This document shows positions 7,643-15,729 of a DNA stretch of 64,000 nt, one piece after another. This stretch comes from CALROG01 sp943369755 (GTDB lineage Bacteria > Pseudomonadota > Gammaproteobacteria > Burkholderiales > Burkholderiaceae_C): NCBI GenBank assembly GCA_943369755.1, contig CALROG020000009.1:1-64000 (forward strand), written 5' to 3'. A program made the position numbers and the translations under genes. Numbering within the stretch: the first letter of the stretch is position 1; every line of letters starts with the position of its first letter. The notes beneath the pieces are model-generated. The model worked only from the letters and a program-made list of their open reading frames with translations, was not told the origin of the DNA and made no database searches.

Positions 7643-8634
7643 CCCAAAAGCAGGGTGGCGTCGGCGGTCATGCGGGCTATCACCCCGGCGGCTGGGGCCA
7701 GGTCATGGATCAGGCCCACAGCCTCGCCCACGGTGGCGTGGGCCCGGCTGAAGTCACCGGCCTGCACCCCGGCGTCGTAGTCGATGCGCGCCGCTTCAGG
7801 GTTGGCGCGCAGCGCGTCAATGCGGCCTTCCCATTGGCGGTGCAGCGGGTTGCGAATGGCGCGAAAGTCATACGGCGCGGGCCAGTTCTTGCGCCGCAAG
7901 ATGTCAAACACCGCGCTGCGCGCGGTGCCGTCACCCGAGGTCGCCACTGCTTGCGCCTTGGCCCCGGCCGCGGCCAGGCTTTCCTGGGTGGCCCACAGGC
8001 GCGAGCCCACCAGTGCGCCGTCAGCACCCAGCAGGCGGGCGGCCGCCAGCGTGCGGCCATCGGCAATGCCGCCTGCGGCCAGCAGCAAGGTGGCGGGCGC
8101 ATGGGCGGCCAGCCAGTCTGCAATTTCGGGCACCAGCGTCAGGGTGGCGCGGCCGTTGAGCGCGTCCATGCCGTGGCCCCCGGCCTCACCGCCCTGGGCC
8201 ACGATGACCTGCGCCCCGGCTTGCAGCGCCTGTGGCACTTGCTCCAGCCGTTGCACCTGGCAGATCAGGGCCGCGCCTGCGGCTGCAATGCGCGCCGCAT
8301 AGGGCTGCGGGTCGCCAAAGCTCAGCATCACCGCACGGGGGCGGTGCTGCAGCACCCAGTCCAGCGCAGATGCGTCTTGGTCGAGCTTCCAGGTGATAAA
8401 GCCCACGCCCAGGCGGGCGGTGTCTGCGGCGGGCAAGGCCAGGGTGTATTCGCGTTGGGTCCAGGCCAGCTCGCCATAGCCCCCGCCCACCAGGCCCAGT
8501 GCGCCTGCACGGGCGCAGGCTGCGGCCAGCGCGCCACCGCTGGCCAGTGCCATGGGTGCCAGGGCGATGGGTGTGCTCAGGTCGAAGCGGGCGCAGAAGC
8601 GGTTGGCGGCGGGCGAAAGGTTGGGGTTGTTCAT
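7627..8634 (-). CDS. Nitronate monooxygenase (2-nitropropane dioxygenase family)
   Basis: This 335-residue FMN-dependent TIM-barrel enzyme belongs to the family that oxidises alkyl nitronates or propionate-3-nitronate. Motifs include PIALAPMALASGGALAAA, the phosphate-binding AQGGEAGGH, LLAAGGIADGRTLAAARLLG and GADGALVGSRLWAT. Function is by family; the substrate could be another nitro or enoyl compound. It converges on waaF, and its C-terminus (Lys-Thr-Gly-Leu) is encoded by repeat A copy 1. Confidence 0.88.
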   Translation of the reverse strand: MNNPNLSPAANRFCARFDLSTPIALAPMALASGGALAAACARAGALGLVGGGYGELAWTQREYTLALPAADTARLGVGFITWKLDQDASALDWVLQHRPRAVMLSFGDPQPYAARIAAAGAALICQVQRLEQVPQALQAGAQVIVAQGGEAGGHGMDALNGRATLTLVPEIADWLAAHAPATLLLAAGGIADGRTLAAARLLGADGALVGSRLWATQESLAAAGAKAQAVATSGDGTARSAVFDILRRKNWPAPYDFRAIRNPLHRQWEGRIDALRANPEAARIDYDAGVQAGDFSRAHATVGEAVGLIHDLAPAAGVIARMTADATLLLGKTGL

Positions 8635-8676
8635 GCCCTAAATTGTGCCGTGATGAACGGGGCGGGTGCCGCAGTC

Positions 8677-8703
8677 AAAAAAACAGCCACCTTGCGGTGG
8701 CTG
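8677..8703 (-). terminator. Intrinsic terminator
   Basis: On the minus strand, CAGCCACC, a 4-nt loop and GGTGGCTG form a perfect 8-bp stem (8703-8684). Seven T residues follow (8683-8677). It ends either the candidate small RNA or read-through from the kinase gene. Confidence 0.85.
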
Positions 8704-8769
8704 CGTAAAGTCCTTGGAAGGACGTCGTTGGGAGACCATGAAGATCCGTTGCGGCTTGTGCTTGTTTTA
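8677..8769 (-). ncRNA. Candidate small RNA with intrinsic terminator
   Basis: The gap 8635-8933 has no convincing ORF. On the minus strand it holds a promoter-like pair: TTGCTT (8803-8798) and TATTCA (8781-8776), spaced 16 bp. About 93 nt later comes a strong terminator. Between them lie an unpaired CU-rich stretch (GGTCTCCC) and a small hairpin GTCCTT/AAGGAC (8723-8710). This layout fits a trans-acting small RNA. It could instead be the 3' UTR of the kinase operon upstream. Not assigned to a known family. Confidence 0.4.
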
Positions 8770-8933
8770 TCGCCTTGAATATCTGTGACAGCAGATGAAG
8801 CAAATTTAACGGCTAGCCCGGTTTCGCGCATCCTCCAATTGGGGGATGCGGGCGCATAAAGCTGCTTCAGTACGTTGAATAGTCGTCACTTTTGCTAGTT
8901 CGATGTGGGTTCCAAATACTTTTTTACAGCGGC

Positions 8934-10124
8934 TTACATCTGGTTGCAGGGCAGCGTCACCACGAAGCTGGCGCCGCCCCCGGGCGCGTCTTCGCAATGC
9001 ACGGTGCCGTCGTGGCGCAGCGTGATCGACCTGACCAGCGCCAGCCCCAGGCCGACACCGCCTTCGCGCTCGCTCGCGCCCTTGAGCCGGTAGAACGGCT
9101 CGAAGATGCGCTGGCGTTCTGCCTCGGGCACGCCGGGCCCCTGGTCATTGACGCGCAGCACGGCGCAGGGGCCTTCGCGGCGCAGGCTCACGCTCACTTC
9201 GCCATTGCCATAGCGGCGCGCGTTCTCAAGCAGGTTGCGAACCAGCCGGCGCAGCAGCTTGGCCACGCCCTGAACCGACACATCGGCCTCGGCCGGGTTG
9301 ACGTCAAGCTCGGCCCCGGCGCGCGCGCATTCTTCGGCCAGCAGCCCGGTCAGGCCGACCGCTTCTACCGTGCCCATGTCGGTCTCTTTCGCGTCGAGCC
9401 GGCTGGCCAGCAAAATCTCGTCAATCAACTGGTCCAGCTCGGCAATGTTGCGCAAGATTTCGTTGCGAAAGGCCGGCGTGGGCTGTGAGCCCATCAGCTC
9501 CAGCCCCATGCGGATGCGGGTCAGCGGCGAGCGCAGTTCGTGCGATGCGTTGGCCAGCAGCGACTTGTGGGTTTGCACCAGGGTTTGCACCCGTTCAGCC
9601 GCGTCGTTGAAGCGTTGCGCCAGAAAGGCCACCTCGTCTTTGCCGTCTACCTTGACGCGGCTGGAAAGGTCGCCATCGCCCCATCGCTCGACGCCGTGGC
9701 GCAGGTTCTCCAGCCGCTGGGTAAGCCGCCGCACGATCGGATAGCTGCCAATGGCTACCGCCAGGGCCGCAATGCCGGTGATCCACAGCAGCCCGGTGGG
9801 CCCGCCGAACCAGGGGCGCGGCGGCGGTGGCTCGCCCGCACGGCGCGGGCGCCAGGGGATGTACACAAACATCTGCTTGCCGTCGTTCATGCGGATCTGG
9901 AACTCGACGCCGCGCCCCGGAATGCGCACCGGCGGTGCACTGGCCTCGCCCACAACCTGGCCCGCTTCGTCACGCAGAAGCACCTGGCGAACGGTTGGCG
10001 CATCGAGGTTGGCGTTCCACAGCCAGCCCAGCAGCAGTGTGATCACCGCAACCGCTGCCACCACCGCCAGCCAGATGCGCAGGTACAGCGGAAGACCGGG
10101 AGGCCGAAAACGGAATGCGGGCAT
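8934..10124 (-). CDS. Two-component sensor histidine kinase (CpxA/EnvZ-like)
   Basis: This 396-residue membrane kinase has a transmembrane segment at 15-38, a periplasmic region of about 70 residues, a second membrane segment near 110-130, and a HAMP region ending near DLSSRVKV. The HisKA box is ASHELRSPLTRIR with phospho-acceptor His195. The ATP-binding part has the N-box NLLENARRYG, G1 DQGPGVPE and G2 GVGLGLAL. The response regulator gene lies 104 bp upstream, and that gap is filled by repeat B. Signal and target genes are unknown. Confidence 0.9.
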   Translation of the reverse strand: MPAFRFRPPGLPLYLRIWLAVVAAVAVITLLLGWLWNANLDAPTVRQVLLRDEAGQVVGEASAPPVRIPGRGVEFQIRMNDGKQMFVYIPWRPRRAGEPPPPRPWFGGPTGLLWITGIAALAVAIGSYPIVRRLTQRLENLRHGVERWGDGDLSSRVKVDGKDEVAFLAQRFNDAAERVQTLVQTHKSLLANASHELRSPLTRIRMGLELMGSQPTPAFRNEILRNIAELDQLIDEILLASRLDAKETDMGTVEAVGLTGLLAEECARAGAELDVNPAEADVSVQGVAKLLRRLVRNLLENARRYGNGEVSVSLRREGPCAVLRVNDQGPGVPEAERQRIFEPFYRLKGASEREGGVGLGLALVRSITLRHDGTVHCEDAPGGGASFVVTLPCNQM

Positions 10125-10134
10125 CAGTGGGCCT

Positions 10135-10221
10135 TTGCGGGTGCCACCGCAGAACCGGGGGTGCCGGGCTGCTGGTGGTGCCCCCTTGAGGGGGAGGCGC
10201 CGAAGGCGCGTCGGGGGGGAG
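10135..10221. repeat. Repeat B, copy 1 (between response regulator and kinase)
   Basis: Palindrome-rich element of about 87 bp with the hairpin CCCCCTTGAGGGGG, then GGCGCCGAAGGCGC and a G-run. It closely matches 38525-38606: both contain CCACCGC.GAACCGG, CCGGGC.GCTGGTGG and the CCCCCTTGAGGGGG core. It fills almost all the space between the two genes of one operon, so it is transcribed. Confidence 0.8.
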
Positions 10222-10228
10222 TCATTCT

Positions 10229-10942
10229 TTAATCTTGCTGCTTGGCAAAAACATAGCCTACGCCGCGCACGGTGACGATGCGTTTGGGGTTTTTGGGGTC
10301 GGCCTCAATGGCGGCGCGGATGCGGCCCATGTGCACATCAATCGAGCGGTCAAAGGCTTCCAGTTCGCGGCCCCGCACGGCTTCCATGATCTGGTCGCGG
10401 GTCAGCACCCGCCCGGCGCGCTCGGCCAGCGCAATCAGCAGGTCAAACTGGTAGGAGGTGAGCTCGCAAGGCTGGCCGGCCACGGCAACGGTACGGGCGT
10501 CACGGTCAATTTCCAGCGCGCCAAAGCGCAGCACAGTGCTGGGCGACAGCGCCCCCTCGCCCCGGCGGCGCAGCACCGCGCGGATGCGCGCCAACAGCTC
10601 GCGTGGCTCAAAGGGTTTGGGCAGGTAGTCGTCGGCACCCAGCTCCAGGCCGACAATGCGGTCCATCGGGTCGCCCTTGGCGGTGAGCATCAGCACCGGC
10701 ACCCGGGCCATCTCGCTGGGCAGGGCCCGCACACGGCGGCAGACCTCCAGCCCGTCGATGTCGGGCAGCATCAGGTCCAGGATCACCAGGTCGGGCAGGG
10801 CCCCGGCACCGGGCTCTTGTAGCCTGGCCAGCCCGCTGCGCCCGTCGGCCGCATGGCTGAACCCAAAGCCCGACTGGCCCAGGTACTCGCCCACCATCTG
10901 GGCCAGCCGGATGTCGTCCTCAATCATCAGAAGGTGTTGCAT
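10229..10942 (-). CDS. OmpR-family response regulator
   Basis: This 237-residue protein has an N-terminal receiver (acidic Glu8-Asp9-Asp10, phospho-acceptor Asp56 in LVILDLMLPDIDG, Lys in YLPKPFEPREL). A C-terminal winged-helix DNA-binding domain follows (ELTSYQFDLLIALAERAG, RSIDVHMGRIR, VRGVGYVF). The chosen start, ATG 10942, gives MQHLLMIEDD; the frame is open for 38 more codons but those do not look like a receiver domain. It is the partner of the kinase encoded downstream and diverges from the acyl-CoA ligase gene. Confidence 0.92.
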   Translation of the reverse strand: MQHLLMIEDDIRLAQMVGEYLGQSGFGFSHAADGRSGLARLQEPGAGALPDLVILDLMLPDIDGLEVCRRVRALPSEMARVPVLMLTAKGDPMDRIVGLELGADDYLPKPFEPRELLARIRAVLRRRGEGALSPSTVLRFGALEIDRDARTVAVAGQPCELTSYQFDLLIALAERAGRVLTRDQIMEAVRGRELEAFDRSIDVHMGRIRAAIEADPKNPKRIVTVRGVGYVFAKQQD

Positions 10943-11045
10943 GGGGGAGATGGTATTACCGAGGCTGGCCACCGCGCGGCCTTGAACGGTCCCATACTGC
11001 GCGCTTGCGGCCAAACCCGCTTGAAGCAACGGTAAAGTTAGGTAA

Positions 11046-12566
11046 ATGCCACTCATGCCTGTTCCCTCGTCACCGCTGTCGCTGCCGCTGAGCCTGGCCG
11101 CGCTTGCCGCGCACCATGCTGCGCAGCGGCCCGACGCGCTGGCAATCCGCTTTGAGGGCCGCGACGTCAGCTACGCAGCCCTGCACCAGCGCCAGTTGGC
11201 CATCACGGCCTGGCTGCGGGCAAACCGGGTGGGGCGTGGGGAGCGGGTGGCCTGGCTTGGGCTGAACCATGCGGACCAGATCGCGCTGCTACTGGCACTG
11301 GCCAATCTGGGCGGCATGCTGGTGCCGCTTAACTATCGGCTCGCGCCACCAGAGCTGGACGCCGTACTGGCCGACTGCACGCCGCGCTTTGTGCTGCATG
11401 ACCAGGCTTGGCGCGAGGCCGCGCAGGCACTTGCGCAACGCAACGGCATTGCGGCGCACGCGGTGGATGCGGTGGCCACTGAGTGGCCGGATGGCTTGCC
11501 CGTTTTGCCCGATTTGCCAGACGCCGCAGCCTTGCCAACGCTGCAAGACGAATCCCTGCCAGTGTTACTGGTGTACACATCCGGCACCACCGGCACGCCC
11601 AAGGGGGCCGTGCACACCCAGGCCAATCTGCATGCCAACATGGTGATTGCGGCGCAGGTGCAGGTTCTTACACCGGCGGACACGGTGGCCACTGTGCTGC
11701 CGCTGTTTCATGTGGGCGGGTTGTGCATTCAGACGCTGCCCGCGCTGTATGCGGGCGCGCAGGTGGTGCTGCGCCCGCGTTTTGACCCGGCCGCCACGCT
11801 GGCCTGTTTTGCCAAAGACAAACCCACCCTCACACTGTTGGTGCCCGCGGTCATGAAGGCGCTGACCGAGCACCCCGACTGGTTGGCAGCCGACTTGTCG
11901 TCGTTGCGCGCCGTATGGGCCGGCTCCAGCGTGCTGCCGCAGGCGCTGGTGGAGGCATTCCAGGCTCGGGGCCTGACCGTATGCAACGTATACGGCGCGA
12001 CCGAGACCGGGCCGTTCTCGATTGCGCTGAACGAGCAGCATGCCATCAGCCATCCGGGCTCCTGCGGCTGGCCCGCGCCGGGCGTTGAGGTGCGCTTGGG
12101 CGAGCCCCACAAGGGCGTTGGCGAGTTGTTGCTGCGTGCGCCCAACGTGGTGCGCCACTACTGGCCGCAACAGCCAGCGGTAGACCAGGACGGCTGGTTC
12201 CACAGTGGCGACCTGGCCCGCATTGCGGGCGACGGCAGCTACAGCGTGGTGGGCCGCGCCAAAGACATGATTATTTCCGGCGGTGAAAACATCTACCCCG
12301 CCGAGATCGAGAACGCCCTGGCCACCCACCCCGACGTGGTCGAATGCACGGTGTTGGGAGTGCCGGATGCCCGTTGGGGCGAGGCGGTGGTGGCTGCGGT
12401 GGTGTTGCGCCATGGTTGCCCGCTGGACAGCGAGACACTGCGGGGCCACCTGCTGCAACAGGTGGCGCGCTACAAACTGCCGCGCCGTTATGTGGCGCTG
12501 CAGGCGCTACCCAAGACGGCACTGGGCAAGGTGCAAAAGGCCGCCCTGCTGAGCGCGGTGCAGTGA
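11046..12566 (+). CDS. AMP-dependent acyl-CoA synthetase/ligase
   Basis: This 506-residue enzyme of the adenylate-forming class activates a carboxylic acid to an acyl-CoA via an acyl-AMP. Motifs in order are LLVYTSGTTGTPKGAV (P-loop), VYGATETGPF, HSGDLARI, GRAKDMIISGGENIYPAEIE, and the C-terminal PKTALGKVQK with the catalytic Lys. Length and sequence resemble medium or long-chain fatty acyl-CoA and OSB-CoA ligase-like enzymes; the substrate cannot be told. Single gene, with no accompanying beta-oxidation genes. Repeat A copy 2 follows the stop. Confidence 0.88.
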   Translation: MPLMPVPSSPLSLPLSLAALAAHHAAQRPDALAIRFEGRDVSYAALHQRQLAITAWLRANRVGRGERVAWLGLNHADQIALLLALANLGGMLVPLNYRLAPPELDAVLADCTPRFVLHDQAWREAAQALAQRNGIAAHAVDAVATEWPDGLPVLPDLPDAAALPTLQDESLPVLLVYTSGTTGTPKGAVHTQANLHANMVIAAQVQVLTPADTVATVLPLFHVGGLCIQTLPALYAGAQVVLRPRFDPAATLACFAKDKPTLTLLVPAVMKALTEHPDWLAADLSSLRAVWAGSSVLPQALVEAFQARGLTVCNVYGATETGPFSIALNEQHAISHPGSCGWPAPGVEVRLGEPHKGVGELLLRAPNVVRHYWPQQPAVDQDGWFHSGDLARIAGDGSYSVVGRAKDMIISGGENIYPAEIENALATHPDVVECTVLGVPDARWGEAVVAAVVLRHGCPLDSETLRGHLLQQVARYKLPRRYVALQALPKTALGKVQKAALLSAVQ

Positions 12567-12582
12567 GTGGTAGGCGTTGGTC

Positions 12583-12637
12583 GCTATTATTTCTGTAGTG
12601 GGTCAGGCAGTATCCATGCGGGCTGGAGCCTGTTTTG
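12583..12637 (+). repeat. Repeat A, copy 2 (ampG 3' end)
   Basis: Full-length copy: GCTATTATTTCTGTAG, TGGGTCAGGCA, ATGCGGGCTGGAG, CTGTTTTG. The AmpG-like gene on the minus strand ends inside it: its last residues Lys-Gln-Ala-Pro-Ala-Arg-Met-Asp-Thr-Ala and its stop are read from the repeat. Confidence 0.88.
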
Positions 12638-13958
12638 TGCTTGAAGCAAGCCAAACCAGCAGCAGCACCGGCAGGCCCAGCAAGGCGGTGGCGGTGAAGA
12701 AGTGGGTGTAGCCAAAGGCGTCGACATACTTGCCTGAAAAGCCTGCCAGCCACTTGGGCGCCAGCAGCATCATGGAGCTGAACAGCGCGTACTGGGTGGC
12801 CGAGTAGTTGACGTTGGTCAGCGACGACAGGTAGGCAATGAACGCGGCCGAGGCAATGCCGCTGGACAGGTTGTCGGCCGAGATCACGAAGACCAGTGCC
12901 TGCACGTCGTGGCCGCGCCCGGCCAGCCAGGCAAACAGCAGATTGGTGGCCGCGCTCAAAATCGCACCCAGCATCAGCACCCGCATCACGCCGAACTTCA
13001 TGGACAGTGCGCCACCCAAAAAGGCACCGGCCAGCGTCATGATGACGCCGTAAACCTTGGTCACGGCGGCCACTTCGTCTTTGGTGTAGCCCATGTCCAC
13101 ATAGAACGGGTTGGCCATGATGCCCATCACCACGTCGCTGATTCGGTACACCGCAATCAAGCCCAGGATCAGCGCGGCCTGCCAGCGGTAGCGGCGCAGG
13201 AAGTCGGCAAACGGTTCAATCAGTGCGCTTTTTAGCCACTCTGCCGCGTTGCGCGCGGGCGGCAGCTCGCGCCGCAATGGCTCGCGCGAAAACACCACGG
13301 TGAGCACGCCCACCAGCATGGACGCGGCCATCACCAGGTAAGCGGTTGTCCACGCCGCTTGCTGATAGTTGCCAGCCTGCGCCACTTCGGCCCGTGCCGC
13401 GATCCACAGCACACCGGCCCCGGCCCAGATCATGGCCAGGCGGTAACCCGTTTGGTAGGTGGCGGCCAGCGCCGCCTGGCGCTGGGTGTCGGCCGATTCA
13501 ATCCGGAACGCGTCCAGCGCGATGTCTTGCGTGGCCGAACCAAAGGCCACCATGAGTGCAAACCACACGATCGGGCCCAGCGTTTGCCGCGGATCGGCCA
13601 GCGCCATGCCCACCAACCCGGCCATGATGACTGCTTGCGACAGCAGCAGCCAGCCGCGCCGCCGCCCCAGCGGCCTGGTCAGCCCTGGCAGGGGCAGGCG
13701 GTCGACCAGTGGTGCCCAGCACCACTTGAAGCCGTAGGCCAAGCCTACCCAGCTCAGGTAGCCGATGGTGGTGCGGTCAATGCCGGCCTCGCGCAGGCGA
13801 AAACTCAGCGTGCCCAGCACCAGCAGCAGCGGCAGCCCGGCAGAAAAGCCCAGCGCCAGCATGCGCAGGCTGGCGGGTTCCAGATAGACACGCCAGGTGG
13901 CAAGCCAGGAAGGCGTTGCGGGGGGGGCGGATGCGGTGGGAATTGGGGTGTCTGACAT
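12603..13958 (-). CDS. ampG: AmpG-like muropeptide MFS permease
   Basis: This 451-residue major facilitator protein has about 12 predicted membrane helices. The start LASLRMLALGFSAGLPLLLVLGTLSF-type region and the stretch GLAYGFKWCWAPLVDRLPLP are characteristic of AmpG, which imports anhydro-muropeptides for peptidoglycan recycling. IALDAFRIE and NLSSGIASAAFIAYLSSL also fit the family. The C-terminus is read from repeat A copy 2. It diverges from the M48 protease gene with a 31-bp gap. Confidence 0.85.
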   Translation of the reverse strand: MSDTPIPTASAPPATPSWLATWRVYLEPASLRMLALGFSAGLPLLLVLGTLSFRLREAGIDRTTIGYLSWVGLAYGFKWCWAPLVDRLPLPGLTRPLGRRRGWLLLSQAVIMAGLVGMALADPRQTLGPIVWFALMVAFGSATQDIALDAFRIESADTQRQAALAATYQTGYRLAMIWAGAGVLWIAARAEVAQAGNYQQAAWTTAYLVMAASMLVGVLTVVFSREPLRRELPPARNAAEWLKSALIEPFADFLRRYRWQAALILGLIAVYRISDVVMGIMANPFYVDMGYTKDEVAAVTKVYGVIMTLAGAFLGGALSMKFGVMRVLMLGAILSAATNLLFAWLAGRGHDVQALVFVISADNLSSGIASAAFIAYLSSLTNVNYSATQYALFSSMMLLAPKWLAGFSGKYVDAFGYTHFFTATALLGLPVLLLVWLASSTKQAPARMDTA

Positions 13959-13989
13959 ATAGCAGCCAAGTTCTGTTTATTATTGCCCC

Positions 13990-14823
13990 ATGTGCCTGCT
14001 TTGCGCCGCCAAACAATCCCACTGGTCCAGCCGCCGTGGCTTCCTGCTTGCGGCCGGCTCTGCTGCCGCCACGCCGGTTCTGGCGCAGGTGGAGGTGGGG
14101 TCTTCATCCGGCATCCGCAAACTGGTGCCGGCCGAGACGCTGGAACGTTCGGCCAACCAGCAATACAGCCAGATGATGGCAGAGGCCCGGGCCAAGGGCG
14201 CGCTGGCGCCGGACGACCACCCCCAGTTGCGCAAGCTGCGCGAGATTGCCCAGCGTCTGGTGCCTTACACCGCGCAGTGGAACGACCGCTCCAGAAGCTG
14301 GCGCTGGGAGGTGAACCTCATTGGCAGCAAGCAGATCAACGCGTTCTGCATGCCCGGCGGCAAGATTGCCTTTTACACCGGCATCATTGACCAGCTCAAG
14401 CTCACCGAAGACGAGGGCGCGATGATCATGGGCCACGAAATGGCCCACGCACTGCGCGAACACGCGCGCGCGCGGCTGGCCAAAAGCCAGGCCACCAGCA
14501 TCGGTTTGTCGATTGGTGCGCAACTACTGGGCCTGGGGCAACTTGGTGACGTGGCGGCCAACCTGGGCACCCAGTTGCTTACGCTCAAATTCAGCCGCGA
14601 AGACGAGACCGAGGCCGACCTGGTGGGCCTGGAGATCGCAGCCCGCGCGGGCTACCAGCCCGACGCGTCTGTGAGCCTGTGGAAGAAGATGACCGCCGCC
14701 ACCGGCGGCGGCAGCGGTCCAGGCTTTTTGTCTACCCACCCCAGCGGCCCCGAGCGCATTCAGCAGCTTGAAGCCAATGTGCCCAAGGTTGCCACGCTGT
14801 ACAACGCAGCGCGCAAAAAATAG
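13990..14823 (+). CDS. M48-family metalloprotease, exported
   Basis: This 277-residue protein has an unusual Cys-containing N-terminus (MCLLCAAKQ) before a twin-arginine-like signal SSRRGFLLAAGSAAATP. The zinc motif is HEMAHALREHARARL (HExxH), with the third ligand in EDETEADLVGLEIAARAGY. It resembles periplasmic or lipoprotein M48 peptidases (YcaL/LoiP type) that degrade misassembled outer-membrane proteins. The signal type (Tat or lipoprotein) should be treated as open. Confidence 0.87.
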   Translation: MCLLCAAKQSHWSSRRGFLLAAGSAAATPVLAQVEVGSSSGIRKLVPAETLERSANQQYSQMMAEARAKGALAPDDHPQLRKLREIAQRLVPYTAQWNDRSRSWRWEVNLIGSKQINAFCMPGGKIAFYTGIIDQLKLTEDEGAMIMGHEMAHALREHARARLAKSQATSIGLSIGAQLLGLGQLGDVAANLGTQLLTLKFSREDETEADLVGLEIAARAGYQPDASVSLWKKMTAATGGGSGPGFLSTHPSGPERIQQLEANVPKVATLYNAARKK

Positions 14824-14829
14824 CCCCGC

Positions 14830-15468
14830 TCAGGTGCCTGCCACATGCGGGTTGCTGCGCCGCTCGTGGCCAAAAGTGCTCTCAGGCCCGTGGCCGGGAA
14901 TAAACACCGTGTCGTCCCCCATGGGCCACAGGCGGGTGGTGATGCTCTCGATCAGCTGGCCGTGGTTGCCCTGGGGGAAGTCAGTGCGGCCAATGCTGCC
15001 GGCAAACAGCACGTCGCCGACAAAGGCGCGCTGCATTTCGGGTGAGTAAAACACCACATGCCCCGGCGTGTGGCCGGGGCAGTGCCGCACCTGCAGCACA
15101 TGACCGGCCAGCGCCACCGTGTCGCCATCATGCAGCCAGCGTGTGGGCGTGAAGGCCTCCGAGTGCGGGAAGCCAAACATCGCGCCCTGCTGCGGCAGAG
15201 CGTCGATCCAGAACTGGTCGCCGGGGTGCGGCCCAATGATCGGCAGGCCCAGGCGCTCGGCCAGCTCGGCCGTGCCGCCGGCGTGGTCAATGTGCGCGTG
15301 GGTCAGCCAGATCTGCTCGAGCTTCAGGTTCAGGCGGGCCACCTCACCCAGCAACCGGTCCAGGTCGCCGCCCGGGTCAATGATGGCGGCCTGGCGGGTT
15401 TGGTCGCACCAGACGATGGAGCAGTTCTGCGCAAATGCGGTGACCGGGATGGTGCGGTACTTCAACAT
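14830..15468 (-). CDS. Metallo-beta-lactamase fold hydrolase (glyoxalase II-like)
   Basis: This 212-residue binuclear-metal hydrolase has the motif THAHIDHAGG, further ligands in CPGHTPGHVVFY and FVGDVLFAGSIGRTD, and the terminal IPGHGPESTFGHE. This pattern matches YcbL-type hydroxyacylglutathione hydrolase-like enzymes. I placed the start at ATG 15468 (MLKYRTIPVTAF), although the frame is open further upstream. That leaves only 12 bp to the divergent GTG start of the VF530 gene. Confidence 0.88.
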   Translation of the reverse strand: MLKYRTIPVTAFAQNCSIVWCDQTRQAAIIDPGGDLDRLLGEVARLNLKLEQIWLTHAHIDHAGGTAELAERLGLPIIGPHPGDQFWIDALPQQGAMFGFPHSEAFTPTRWLHDGDTVALAGHVLQVRHCPGHTPGHVVFYSPEMQRAFVGDVLFAGSIGRTDFPQGNHGQLIESITTRLWPMGDDTVFIPGHGPESTFGHERRSNPHVAGT

Positions 15469-15480
15469 AATGGCGATATT

Positions 15481-15729
15481 GTGAACAACCCGCCAAGCCC
15501 CAGCGCCCAGCCGCGCAACCCGATGCACGGCCTGACGCTGGAGGCCATCGTGACCGCGCTGGTGGCGCACTACGGCTGGGCCGGGCTGGGCGAGCGTATT
15601 GCGGTGCGCTGCTTCACCAGCGACCCCAGCATTGCGTCCAGCCTCAAGTTCCTGCGCAAAACGCCCTGGGCACGCGCCAAGGTCGAGGGGCTGTACCTGT
15701 TCATGCTGCGGGAAATCAAGCGCGGCTAG
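15481..15729 (+). CDS. VF530-family DNA-binding protein
   Basis: This 82-residue protein has the VF530 core: MHGLTLEAIVTALVAHYGW, CFTSDPSIASSLKFLRKTPW and the end KVEGLYLFMLRE. The family (DUF2132) has a small helical fold and is regarded as DNA-binding. Start is GTG 15481; an in-frame ATG at 15523 would remove a Pro-rich leader and is a real alternative. Its stop shares the CTAG palindrome with the facing DMT gene. Confidence 0.82.
   Translation: MNNPPSPSAQPRNPMHGLTLEAIVTALVAHYGWAGLGERIAVRCFTSDPSIASSLKFLRKTPWARAKVEGLYLFMLREIKRG

Noticed and set aside
8631..8997. Small minus-strand frames in the gap next to the kinase gene
   Set aside because: No SD, no conserved composition, and they cross the terminator at 8677-8703; a non-coding RNA explains the region better.
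11803..11822. Further repeat A copy in the acyl-CoA ligase (GGCCTGTTTTGCC)
   Set aside because: Only the tail matches; the preceding bases lack the GCTAT and GCGGGCT parts, so the match is by chance.
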